Source of the DNA: Thiosulfativibrio zosterae
GTDB taxonomy: Bacteria; Pseudomonadota; Gammaproteobacteria; Thiomicrospirales; Thiomicrospiraceae
Reading direction: 5' to 3'
NCBI RefSeq assembly: GCF_011398155.1
Contig: NZ_AP021888.1
Coordinates: forward strand, 1,285,501-1,349,500
Length of the DNA: 64,000 nucleotides
Shown here: positions 57,140 through 64,000 of the stretch, piece by piece
Layout of the letters: each line of letters opens with the position of its first letter
How positions within the stretch are numbered: the first letter of the stretch is position 1
Translations under genes and position numbers: made by a program
The notes under the pieces: generated by a model
Told to the model about the DNA's origin: nothing
Database searches by the model: none
What the model saw: only the letters and a program-made list of their open reading frames with translations

Positions 57140-58341
57140 GGTATGACCAAGGGTGGTTTGAGGTGTTGATACAATTCTACGATGTCCTGTTGGCTTGGAT
57201 GGCCTGATACATGAAGATGCTTATCTTTGTATTCTTCGGCGTGAATGACCGTGATGCCTTGCAATTTAAAGGCCTGTATCAAGTTTTGAATACGCACAAG
57301 GTTGTCTGGAATTTTGTTAGCACTGAATATAATGCAATCCTCCGCTTCAAGCCCCATAAATCTAGAGTTATTTCGAGCTAAACGCCATAAACCTGAGTTG
57401 GGTTCTCCTTGCGAGCCAGTCGTGATAAGCATGACTTCATGGCGGGGTAAATAACCCAGTTCATAAGGCGATAGTGCTTGCAGGTCGGCAGGCCAGTACC
57501 CATGAGCCTTGGCAAGACTGAGCATTTGCTCCATCGCACGCCCCATCACTGCAAAATATCGTCCTGATGCCTTAGCAACCCTAGCCAAAGTGATTAAGCG
57601 CGCTAGATTACTGCTAAAGCAACTGACCACAACTCGGTAGGGTTGTTGTTGAACGGTTTCCAACAGATCAGCAAAGCAGGCACTTTCTGAAGGCGTTTTA
57701 CCAGGCTTTAAGGCGTTGGTCGAGTCACCAATCAGAGCAACCAAGTTTTTGATGTGACCAAACGGTTTAAAACTAAAAGGGGCTTCTAAAAGGGGATTGG
57801 CATCCATTTTCCAGTCGGCTGTGTGCAAAACAGTCCCCAAAGCCGTGGAAATCTGAAGACTATGAGATTGAACAATTGAATGAGTTACCGGTAACCATTG
57901 CACTTCAAAAAACCCAACCGTAACTGGGTTTAGGGTCGCAATGGTATAAAGAAATCGACTGATGTCCAACTCCGCCTGAGCAAACTTACGCTCAATCAAG
58001 GCAGCGCTAAAGGCACTGGCGTAGATAGGGACTTGAAGTTGTGGCCATACATGAACCAAAGCGCCTAAGTGGTCTTCATGGCCATGGGTAATCACTATGC
58101 CTTGTAAGCGATTTTTTTGGCTTAATAAAGGGCTAATGTCTGGCACAACGCGTTGGGTTTGAGTTATTTCATTTGGCAGGGATAAAAAGCCCATGCCACA
58201 ATCCACCATCAAGTATTGCCCTGCATGACCATAAATCATCAGGTTTTGACCAATCTCTCCCACACCGCCAAGGGGCAAGCACCAGAGCTCACGCGAAGAT
58301 GGAATGGGAAACTCTGGTTTTGTTGTAAAAAAATTCAGCAT
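56977..58341 (-). CDS. RNase J-like metallo-beta-lactamase / beta-CASP nuclease
   Basis: 454 residues, shorter than the about 555 of Firmicutes RNase J, so the C-terminal domain is missing or reduced. Metal motif THGHEDHLGA, LHTADWKMD, beta-CASP region (VVSCFSSNLARL), TGSQGEPNSGL, and HVSGHPSQQD and IPVHGEAIHLQAHA near the end. It probably degrades or processes RNA. Its 3' end is the source of the direct repeat at 52.3 kb. It is 53 bp downstream of a small acidic protein gene on the same strand. Confidence 0.88.
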   Translation of the reverse strand: MLNFFTTKPEFPIPSSRELWCLPLGGVGEIGQNLMIYGHAGQYLMVDCGMGFLSLPNEITQTQRVVPDISPLLSQKNRLQGIVITHGHEDHLGALVHVWPQLQVPIYASAFSAALIERKFAQAELDISRFLYTIATLNPVTVGFFEVQWLPVTHSIVQSHSLQISTALGTVLHTADWKMDANPLLEAPFSFKPFGHIKNLVALIGDSTNALKPGKTPSESACFADLLETVQQQPYRVVVSCFSSNLARLITLARVAKASGRYFAVMGRAMEQMLSLAKAHGYWPADLQALSPYELGYLPRHEVMLITTGSQGEPNSGLWRLARNNSRFMGLEAEDCIIFSANKIPDNLVRIQNLIQAFKLQGITVIHAEEYKDKHLHVSGHPSQQDIVELYQHLKPPLVIPVHGEAIHLQAHAQLIKEHQLAQTVLLGENGDLFQIIPSGKVIKNRVEVGLISI

Positions 58342-58394
58342 TATGTTGATTGATCAAAAATTCGTACACAAGAACCGGTTTTTAATTAACTTGC

Positions 58395-58703
58395 TTAATG
58401 CCCTTTGATTTGACTCACCGGGAAAAAATGCTTAAGCCCATAGGGGTTTTCGATTTCCTTTTCCATCAAGGATTCCATATCATCCATCAAACCAGGATAC
58501 AGCAAGTCATATACGGTATTTAACTTTTCCAAGTCATCGTCTTCAACCTGAACTTCAATGACCATGGCTTCATCATTTTCGAAATATAAAATACTCATCG
58601 ATTCCAAATTCATCTTATCGTTTTCAAAATCGTACTCATCTTCACATTCTTTAACAATCCAACCCATTTCATCGCTCCATCCAAACATTTTACGAATATT
58701 CAC
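58395..58703 (-). CDS. Small acidic protein of unknown function
   Basis: 102 residues, rich in Asp and Glu (CEDEYDFENDKMN, EVQVEDDDLEKLN), no signal or TM. I do not recognise a family. It lies between folD and the RNase J-like gene on the same strand. Confidence 0.6.
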   Translation of the reverse strand: MNIRKMFGWSDEMGWIVKECEDEYDFENDKMNLESMSILYFENDEAMVIEVQVEDDDLEKLNTVYDLLYPGLMDDMESLMEKEIENPYGLKHFFPVSQIKGH

Positions 58704-58816
58704 AATTCACCTGAGTAAGCTTGTGGATAAATCGTTATAAAAAACTTAAGTATTTGGCAGCAAAGCGAAAATTAAATTCTAAACAGTCCTGCCCATTTTT
58801 TAAGCAAACCTAGAGA

Positions 58817-59662
58817 TTAGTCATAGGCTGCTTGCACAGTGTTTTCAAGCAAGGTTGCAATGGTCATAGGCCCAACACCACCAGGAACAGGCGTTATCCA
58901 GCTAGCCTTATCTTTGGCAATATCATATTCAACATCACCTACTAAACGACCATCGTCTAAGCGGTTAATACCCACATCAATCACAATTGCACCAGGTTTA
59001 ATCCAAGCCCCTTTGACCATTTCTGGGATACCAACACCTACTACGACTAAATCTGCCTCGGATACCTTCTGAGCCAAATCCTGAGTCGCACTGTGGCAAA
59101 CTGTTACAGTTGCACGAGCATTTAGCAATTCTAATGCCATAGGAACACCCACAATATTAGAAGCGCCAACCACAACTGCATTTAAACCACGCAATTGAAT
59201 ACCTGTTTTTGCCAACATGGTCATCACACCATGAGGTGTGCAAGGCGCTAAATTAAGGGTGCGAGTTGCCAATCTGCCCATATTGTAGGGATGAAAACCA
59301 TCAACATCTTTTTTAGGGTCGATTCTTTCAATAATGGCTTCAGAGTTAATATGCTTAGGAACCGGTAATTGAACAATAATACCGTGAACATCTTCTCTTG
59401 CGTTGAGCTCATCAATCTTGGCTAACAATTCCTCTTGAGTTGTTTCAGCAGGTAACTCTAAAGAAACATCATTAAAGCCAGCTTTCTCACAAGCAATCTT
59501 TTTGTTTCTTACATAAACTTGAGATGCTGGGTCTGCCCCCACCAAAATAACCGCCAAACCTGGGCGTGCTTTACCTTTAGCAACTTCATCACTAATTTTT
59601 TGAGCAATTTTCTCTCTCAATTCCAAGGCAATCGCCTTACCATCTAAAATTTTTGCGGTCAT
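58817..59662 (-). CDS. folD: Methylenetetrahydrofolate dehydrogenase / cyclohydrolase
   Basis: 281 residues from the ATG at 59662, with AAGGA 9 nt upstream. Catalytic Lys in [33 protein letters not shown]-binding [14 protein letters not shown], and [16 protein letters not shown]. It interconverts methylene-, methenyl- and formyl-tetrahydrofolate. It is divergent from the tRNA cluster. Confidence 0.97.
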   Translation of the reverse strand: MTAKILDGKAIALELREKIAQKISDEVAKGKARPGLAVILVGADPASQVYVRNKKIACEKAGFNDVSLELPAETTQEELLAKIDELNAREDVHGIIVQLPVPKHINSEAIIERIDPKKDVDGFHPYNMGRLATRTLNLAPCTPHGVMTMLAKTGIQLRGLNAVVVGASNIVGVPMALELLNARATVTVCHSATQDLAQKVSEADLVVVGVGIPEMVKGAWIKPGAIVIDVGINRLDDGRLVGDVEYDIAKDKASWITPVPGGVGPMTIATLLENTVQAAYD

Positions 59663-59783
59663 TTTCAAAAATCCTTAAAACCAAATAAAAAAGTAAATAT
59701 ATGAATAATATTAAAAATCATAATGATAACTTAAAAGCTTGTCATCTAGATGTAAAATATTTTAAAAAAAGCTGAAATGCGTG

Positions 59784-59812
59784 TTGACAGCTACCATAGG
59801 CGTCTATACAAT
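59784..59812 (+). promoter_or_regulatory. Sigma-70 promoter of the tRNA cluster
   Basis: TTGACA (59784-59789), a 17-bp spacer, and TACAAT (59807-59812), followed by a GC-rich discriminator ACGCCGC. This is typical of stable RNA promoters under stringent control. The first tRNA starts 15 bp later. Confidence 0.8.
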
Positions 59813-59826
59813 ACGCCGCATCTTCA

Positions 59827-59903
59827 CGGAGTATAGCGCAGCCCGGTAGCGCACCTGTTTTGGGTACAGGTGGTCGGGGGTTCAAATCCCTCTACTCCGA
59901 CCA
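59827..59903 (+). tRNA. tRNA-Pro (UGG)
   Basis: 77 nt with a complete cloverleaf: acceptor CGGAGTA / TACTCCG, anticodon loop TTTGGGT with anticodon TGG, T loop GGTTCAAATCC, and an encoded CCA. Confidence 0.95.
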
Positions 59904-59962
59904 AATTCTATTTGGTTGAAACAACCTAGTTTCAGCCAGATGTTTAAAGCGGTTCGATTAAA

Positions 59963-60039
59963 GCGCCCATAGCTCAACTGGATAGAGCATCGCCCTTCTA
60001 AGGCGAGGGTTTCAGGTTCGAATCCTGATGGGCGCACCA
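59963..60039 (+). tRNA. tRNA-Arg (UCU)
   Basis: 77 nt. Acceptor GCGCCCA / TGGGCGC, anticodon loop CTTCTAA with anticodon TCT, T loop GGTTCGAATCC, encoded CCA. Confidence 0.95.
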
Positions 60040-60065
60040 TTTCGGTGGGTCGATCACACCATTAT

Positions 60066-60142
60066 GGCGGATGTAGCTCAGTTGGTAGAGCCCAGGATTG
60101 TGATTCCTGTTGTCGCGGGTTCGATCCCCGTCATTCGCCCCA
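60066..60142 (+). tRNA. tRNA-His (GUG)
   Basis: 77 nt including the extra G at position -1, which pairs with C73. Anticodon loop TTGTGAT with anticodon GTG, T loop GGTTCGATCCC, encoded CCA. It is the last of three tandem tRNAs on one likely transcript. Confidence 0.93.
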
Positions 60143-60732
60143 TTTATCTTTAAATTTTATGCACCTCCAAAATAATTAAACCCTGATATTCCTTAGTTTC
60201 AAAACCATTTTTGTTGGCTTTGTTTTACCTCAATACCTACATAAGATATTACAGATCAATTTAGTCCAAATTTTTGACTAGATAAAATACTCTTAGCCAT
60301 TTTTCGCGCCTAATTTGCGCTAAACCCAACCTGAATTAAAATCACCCTAAGATTTAATTTAAACTCATTTCGTTTTGCAAATATGTTCTGTTCAAGAAAA
60401 ACTGACAATTTTGATCTAGCAGAACCTTTGGATCGGCATAAGACAATATTACATATATTAAATACTTTGGATTTTTATTGTTTTGGCTCAGTAGCCATGA
60501 AATTTGCAAATTTATGGATGGAAAAGTCTTTAAAAATGCAGAACAAGTCAGCGCTAAAAGTGTCATTAGTCAAATTGCATTTTTAGATCAACCGCATTGT
60601 TACTGCTATTTGTTGGTTGAGCTGGATAGGAAGGTACAGTTTTTGAATCGATTGAAACTTAATTTTCGTCAAAGCGATTCTCAAATCAGTTTCACTTTTT
60701 GAGTTTGTTTACATAAAATAGACTTCAAATTT
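60143..60732. other. 590-bp region after the tRNAs, no clear gene
   Basis: Very AT-rich. Two overlapping plus-strand frames (60383-60586 and 60478-60702) could be one frameshifted gene. The second ends with a protein-like stretch (SQIAFLDQPHCYCYLLVELD), but neither has a good RBS or recognisable domain. DNA next to tRNA genes often holds remnants of integrated elements; nothing specific is seen. Confidence 0.35.
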
Positions 60733-60755
60733 AAAACCGCTTAAAGCGGTTTTTT
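60733..60755. terminator. Terminator AAAACCGC / GCGGTTTT
   Basis: Strong hairpin with A and T runs on both sides, just beyond the end of the minus-strand DUF5610-like gene. It can work both ways. Confidence 0.8.
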
Positions 60756-60780
60756 AATATTCAATCATTATGTTAGTAGG

Positions 60781-61434
60781 CTATTCAGCTTGATTGTTTT
60801 CTTCAGGAATAGGTTCTGGTGTTATCCCTAAATATTGGTTTTTAAAGTTTTCCATACCTTTTTGTACAAGGTCAGTGGTGGCGCTAAAGTTATCTTTAAC
60901 GAGGCCATCAAACACTTTGAGGTCTGACAAGATATTTTGTGCTTCGTCAAATCCTTGTTGTAATCCGCCGCCAACTACTTCTAAGAATTTGTTCATTAAC
61001 TCTTCACCTTGTAGTTCAGGATGTGCAGTTTGAAAGCCGCTTAAAAAGGCGGTGGCACTATTCACAATTCTTGCTGAAGTGTTTTCTGGATTCCAGTATT
61101 CGATGCCGCGTTTGTCCAAGTTTTCTTGAGTAATGGCATTGTCACCATAAGCATCACCCAGTTCGGCTTTGAATTTTTCGTTGAGTTTTTCAATAGCCGC
61201 TTGATAGGTCATTTTTAGACCATTTTCGGCGTTTTGGGTTTCGCCATTCCCAAACAAATGCGCTACTAAGCTGGCTTGTTTTTCATTGCGAATCGTCATC
61301 TGATCCACTTTGAGTTCACCCTTGCCTTGGCTGATAGATGAATAATCAATTTGGGTTTTTTCAGATGTTGTTTGAGTAAGGCCGGCCATTTTTTGGTAGG
61401 CGTTAACGCTGTTTGGAATTTGTGGAATAGACAT
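60781..61434 (-). CDS. DUF5610-like protein
   Basis: 217 residues from the second ATG. AGAGG lies 8 nt before it, but only 2 nt before the first ATG at 61440. Soluble, mostly helical, no signal peptide. The central part (LNEKFKAELGDAYGDNAITQENLDKRGIEYWNPENTSARIV) and FLSGFQTAHPELQGEELMNKF resemble DUF5610-domain proteins of unknown function. Pro/Glu-rich C-terminus. Monocistronic. Confidence 0.65.
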   Translation of the reverse strand: MSIPQIPNSVNAYQKMAGLTQTTSEKTQIDYSSISQGKGELKVDQMTIRNEKQASLVAHLFGNGETQNAENGLKMTYQAAIEKLNEKFKAELGDAYGDNAITQENLDKRGIEYWNPENTSARIVNSATAFLSGFQTAHPELQGEELMNKFLEVVGGGLQQGFDEAQNILSDLKVFDGLVKDNFSATTDLVQKGMENFKNQYLGITPEPIPEENNQAE

Positions 61435-61662
61435 GGCCATTTCCTCTTAAAACTAATGTGAATTCATTGTAAACCTAAAAGCATTCAATGACATCTTTCG
61501 ACATTCAGTTATTCAAAAATCTAGGTTTGCAAATAAGTTAGCGGCTGCATTTTAAGAAACTTTAGATAAATTTTTGTTTTAAATGAGTTTCTTAGCCTAT
61601 TCGATAAAGGTGTGCATGTGGTATTATTCCGCTTTTATTTTTCTAATGAGTTTTTAACAGTT

Positions 61663-62764
61663 ATGGCCATGGAATTAAACCCCATTTACAACCGTATCAA
61701 AGATTATTCTGAACGCACCGTGACGATTAGGGGGTATCTTTGACTTTGATACTAAGCAAGAGCGTTTAGTTGAAGTCTCACGCGAGTTAGAAGCCCCTGA
61801 TGTCTGGAATAATCCAGAGAATGCACAGGCACTTGGCAAAGAAAAATCGCAACTCGAAGTGGTTGTTGAAACCATTCTTGAGTTAGAAGATGGGCTTTCT
61901 TCAATTAAAGAAATCGTTGAGTTAGCTGAGATGGACGATGATCAAGGCATGGTTGATGAGGCGGTCGTGGAGCTGGATGAGCTGGGTGAGAAATTAGAAA
62001 AGCTCGAGTTTCAACGCATGTTCTCTGGTGAAATGGATCCCAATAATGCCTATCTTGAAATCCAGTCAGGTTCAGGCGGCACTGAGGCGCAAGACTGGGC
62101 GAATATGTTGCTCAGAATGTACTTGCGTTGGTGCGACCGTAAAGGCTTTAAAGCCGAAATCATGGAAATCTCAGATGGTGATGTGGCAGGCATTAAAGGC
62201 GCCACCATTCATGTGCAAGGGGATTATGCTTACGGTTGGCTAAGAACCGAGCTGGGTGTGCATCGTTTGGTGCGTAAATCACCGTTTGACTCTAACTCAA
62301 AACGCCATACTTCTTTCTCGTCGGTGTTTGTTTCGCCAGAAATTGATGACAGTTTTGAAATTGATATTAACCCAGCCGATTTGCGAATTGATGTTTATCG
62401 TGCCAGTGGGGCGGGTGGTCAGCATGTTAACCGAACAGAATCCGCCGTGCGTATTACCCACTTGCCAACCAATACAGTCACGCAATGTCAAAATGGTCGT
62501 TCACAACATCAAAACAAAGCCGAAGCCATGAAACAACTCAGAGCCAAACTCTATGAGCTAGAAATGCTGGCGCGTAATACCGAGAAACAAGCGCTTGAAG
62601 ATTCTAAATCGGATATCGGCTGGGGCAGTCAAATTCGTTCTTATGTGTTAGATTCTGGGCGTATTAAAGATTTGCGCACCAGCGTTGAAACCGGCAACAC
62701 CAGTGCGGTGTTAGATGGCGACCTAGATCAGTTTATTATTGCGTCGCTCAAAGCTGGCGTTTAA
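61663..62764 (+). CDS. prfB: Peptide chain release factor 2, with programmed +1 frameshift
   Basis: 365 residues encoded by 61663-61740 joined to 61742-62764. The ORF starting at 61859 is only the second part. The first 26 codons end at an in-frame TGA (61741-61743), and reading shifts +1 to continue [20 protein letters not shown]. The RF2 stop-recognition tripeptide SPF is in [14 protein letters not shown], and the GGQ of peptidyl-tRNA hydrolysis is in [12 protein letters not shown]. lysS follows after 78 bp, as in E. coli. Confidence 0.97.
61729..61744 (+). promoter_or_regulatory. RF2 autoregulatory frameshift site
   Basis: AGGGGGTATCTTTGAC: an internal Shine-Dalgarno-like AGGGGG 3 nt before the slippery CTT-TGA-C. 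When RF2 is scarce the ribosome pauses at TGA and slips +1. Confidence 0.95.
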
Positions 62765-62800
62765 AACAAGGCAAAAAGCCTTAAAAAGTATTCAATTTTA

Positions 62801-62812
62801 ACCAGGCCTGGT
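62801..62812. repeat. Iterated palindrome ACCAGGCCTGGT, copy 8
   Basis: Exact copy in the 78-bp spacer between prfB and lysS, flanked by TTTTA and CAAATTT. Confidence 0.95.
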
Positions 62813-62842
62813 CAAATTTCAGGCAAAGTTTAAGGAAAAATC

Positions 62843-64000
62843 ATGTCAAACGACAATCAAAATACGCCAGAAGCGGTCGCAGTTGATGAGAACAAAATTA
62901 TCGCTGAACGACGCGCTAAACTCACTGCACTCAGAAAAGATTGCCCAGCCAATGCGCATCCAAACAAGTTTAGACGCGATGCTATGGCAGCGGACTTGCA
63001 TGAAAAATATGATGCCATAGAGAAAGAAGCCATGGCAGAGATGGAGCCAATTCGCGTTAAGGTTTCGGGGCGTATGATGTTGCGTCGTATTATGGGTAAA
63101 GCCAGTTTTGCCACTTTGCAAGACATGTCGGGGCGTATTCAAATTTATGTAACTCGTGATGATTTGCCTGAAAACTTCTACAACGAACAATTTAAAAAAT
63201 GGGATTTGGGTGACATTGTTGCCGCAGAAGGTTTCTTGTTTAAAACCAACACGGGTGAGTTATCGATTCATGTCGAGCGTATCGAATTATTGACTAAGTC
63301 ATTGCGTCCGATGCCTGATAAGTTCCATGGTTTGCACGATAAAGAAATTCGTTATCGTCAGCGTTATATTGACCTTATGGTCAATCAAGAAAGCCGTGAT
63401 GTTTTTCAAATGCGCTCCAAAATTGTGGCGCATGTGCGTGCCTTCTTAACCCGCAAAGGGTTTATGGAAGTTGAAACGCCCATGATGCATGTAATTCCCG
63501 GTGGTGCTTCGGCTAAACCTTTTAATACGCATCACAATGCTTTAGATATGCCTTTATTCTTGCGTATTGCGCCAGAACTTTACCTAAAGCGTTTGATTGT
63601 TGGTGGTTTTGAAAAGGTGTTTGAAATTAACCGTAGCTTCCGCAACGAAGGGTTATCAACACGCCATAATCCAGAATTTACCATGGTTGAGTTTTATGAA
63701 GCCTATGAAGATTATGTAACCTTAATGGATCATACCGAAGAGTTGCTTAAAGAATTAGCCGTCTTAACCAAAGGTCAAACAGAGTTTGAATATCAAGGCC
63801 AAGTCTTTGATTTTGGAAAACCTTTTGACCGTTTAACCATGAAAGAATCCGTGTTGAAATACAACCCCAGTATTTCAATGGAACAGCTAGAAGATTTGGA
63901 GCAAGCGCGTGCTTTGGCTAAAAAATTACATTGCCATATAGAAGAGTCTTACGGCATTGGTCGTGTGGTGACAGAAATTTTTGAAGCCACCGTAGAAGAA
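62843..64000 (+). CDS. lysS: Lysyl-tRNA synthetase, class II (C-terminus beyond window)
   Basis: 386 codons to the window edge; the family has about 500. The N-terminal OB-fold anticodon-binding domain ([18 protein letters not shown]) is followed by the class II core: motif 1 [16 protein letters not shown] and motif 2 [20 protein letters not shown]. It charges tRNA-Lys. Probably cotranscribed with prfB; RBS TAAGGAAA. Confidence 0.97.
   Translation, partial: MSNDNQNTPEAVAVDENKIIAERRAKLTALRKDCPANAHPNKFRRDAMAADLHEKYDAIEKEAMAEMEPIRVKVSGRMMLRRIMGKASFATLQDMSGRIQIYVTRDDLPENFYNEQFKKWDLGDIVAAEGFLFKTNTGELSIHVERIELLTKSLRPMPDKFHGLHDKEIRYRQRYIDLMVNQESRDVFQMRSKIVAHVRAFLTRKGFMEVETPMMHVIPGGASAKPFNTHHNALDMPLFLRIAPELYLKRLIVGGFEKVFEINRSFRNEGLSTRHNPEFTMVEFYEAYEDYVTLMDHTEELLKELAVLTKGQTEFEYQGQVFDFGKPFDRLTMKESVLKYNPSISMEQLEDLEQARALAKKLHCHIEESYGIGRVVTEIFEATVEE

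Noticed and set aside
60354-60702. Three overlapping frames after the tRNA cluster
   Set aside because: AT-rich, mutually overlapping, no RBS or family match. Kept only as a region note.
61859-62764. prfB as a 301-residue gene starting at 61859
   Set aside because: The frame lacks the RF2 N-terminus; the frameshift site at 61729-61744 gives the full protein from 61663.
1-64000. CRISPR array or prophage
   Set aside because: No evenly spaced direct repeats with spacers and no structural phage genes. The recombinase and HigB-like genes are isolated remnants.

Overview
The window looks like chromosomal DNA of a sulfur-oxidising, probably autotrophic gammaproteobacterium of the Thiomicrospira / Hydrogenovibrio / Thiomicrorhabdus group. 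The basis is a stand-alone soxB (thiosulfate oxidation), gammaproteobacterial gene orders (ygfA-ssrS-zapA / ygfB-pepP-ubiH-ubiI, dapA-bamC, prfB-lysS) and a moderately AT-rich composition. The genus is an inference; no rRNA lies in the window. Most of it is ordinary housekeeping DNA, with one accessory stretch at about 43.0-57.1 kb.

Layout. 0-2.7 kb: partial FKBP isomerase, long UmuD-like regulator divergent from umuC. 2.7-7.7 kb: proS, then a three-gene operon of small lipoprotein, substrate-binding lipoprotein and membrane GGDEF-EAL enzyme. 7.8-14.1 kb: dgt, hemL, rhodanese/TlpA pair, rpiA, and a copper chaperone/SCO pair for cytochrome oxidase assembly. 14.4-25.6 kb: ilvA, ygfA, 6S RNA, zapA, the ygfB-pepP-ubiH-ubiI-K+ channel operon, a LysR regulator, phoH and prxQ. 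25.8-42.9 kb: dapA-bamC, purL, soxB, a 31-residue membrane peptide coupled to an exonuclease/GIY-YIG nuclease, an aldo/keto reductase, a hydrolase, a phosphohistidine phosphatase, and a GH15/phosphorylase-kinase-like protein with glucokinase. 43.0-44.6 kb: degraded mobile DNA (IS30-type tail, tyrosine recombinase fragment, IS481-type fragment) holding an intact HigBA-like toxin-antitoxin pair. 44.6-52.3 kb: CopD-like membrane protein, sulfurtransferase, and a cyanate uptake and hydrolysis operon with a divergent sigma-54 activator. 52.3-57.1 kb: hybrid kinase plus REC-EAL pair flanked by a 207-bp direct repeat derived from the 3' end of an RNase J-type gene. 57-64 kb: RNase J-like gene, folD, three tRNAs, prfB with its programmed frameshift, and the start of lysS.

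The strongest unexplained signal is a 12-bp perfect palindrome, ACCAGGCCTGGT, found eight times, about once per 8 kb. It sits in terminators, intergenic gaps and inside three genes in two different reading frames, so selection or spread must act on DNA rather than protein. The next most interesting are the cyanate operon with a clear -24/-12 promoter and three upstream dyads, the direct-repeat-flanked signalling cassette, and the lipoprotein/c-di-GMP operon.

All calls come from reading the sequence. No similarity search was run, and residue positions are hand counts.
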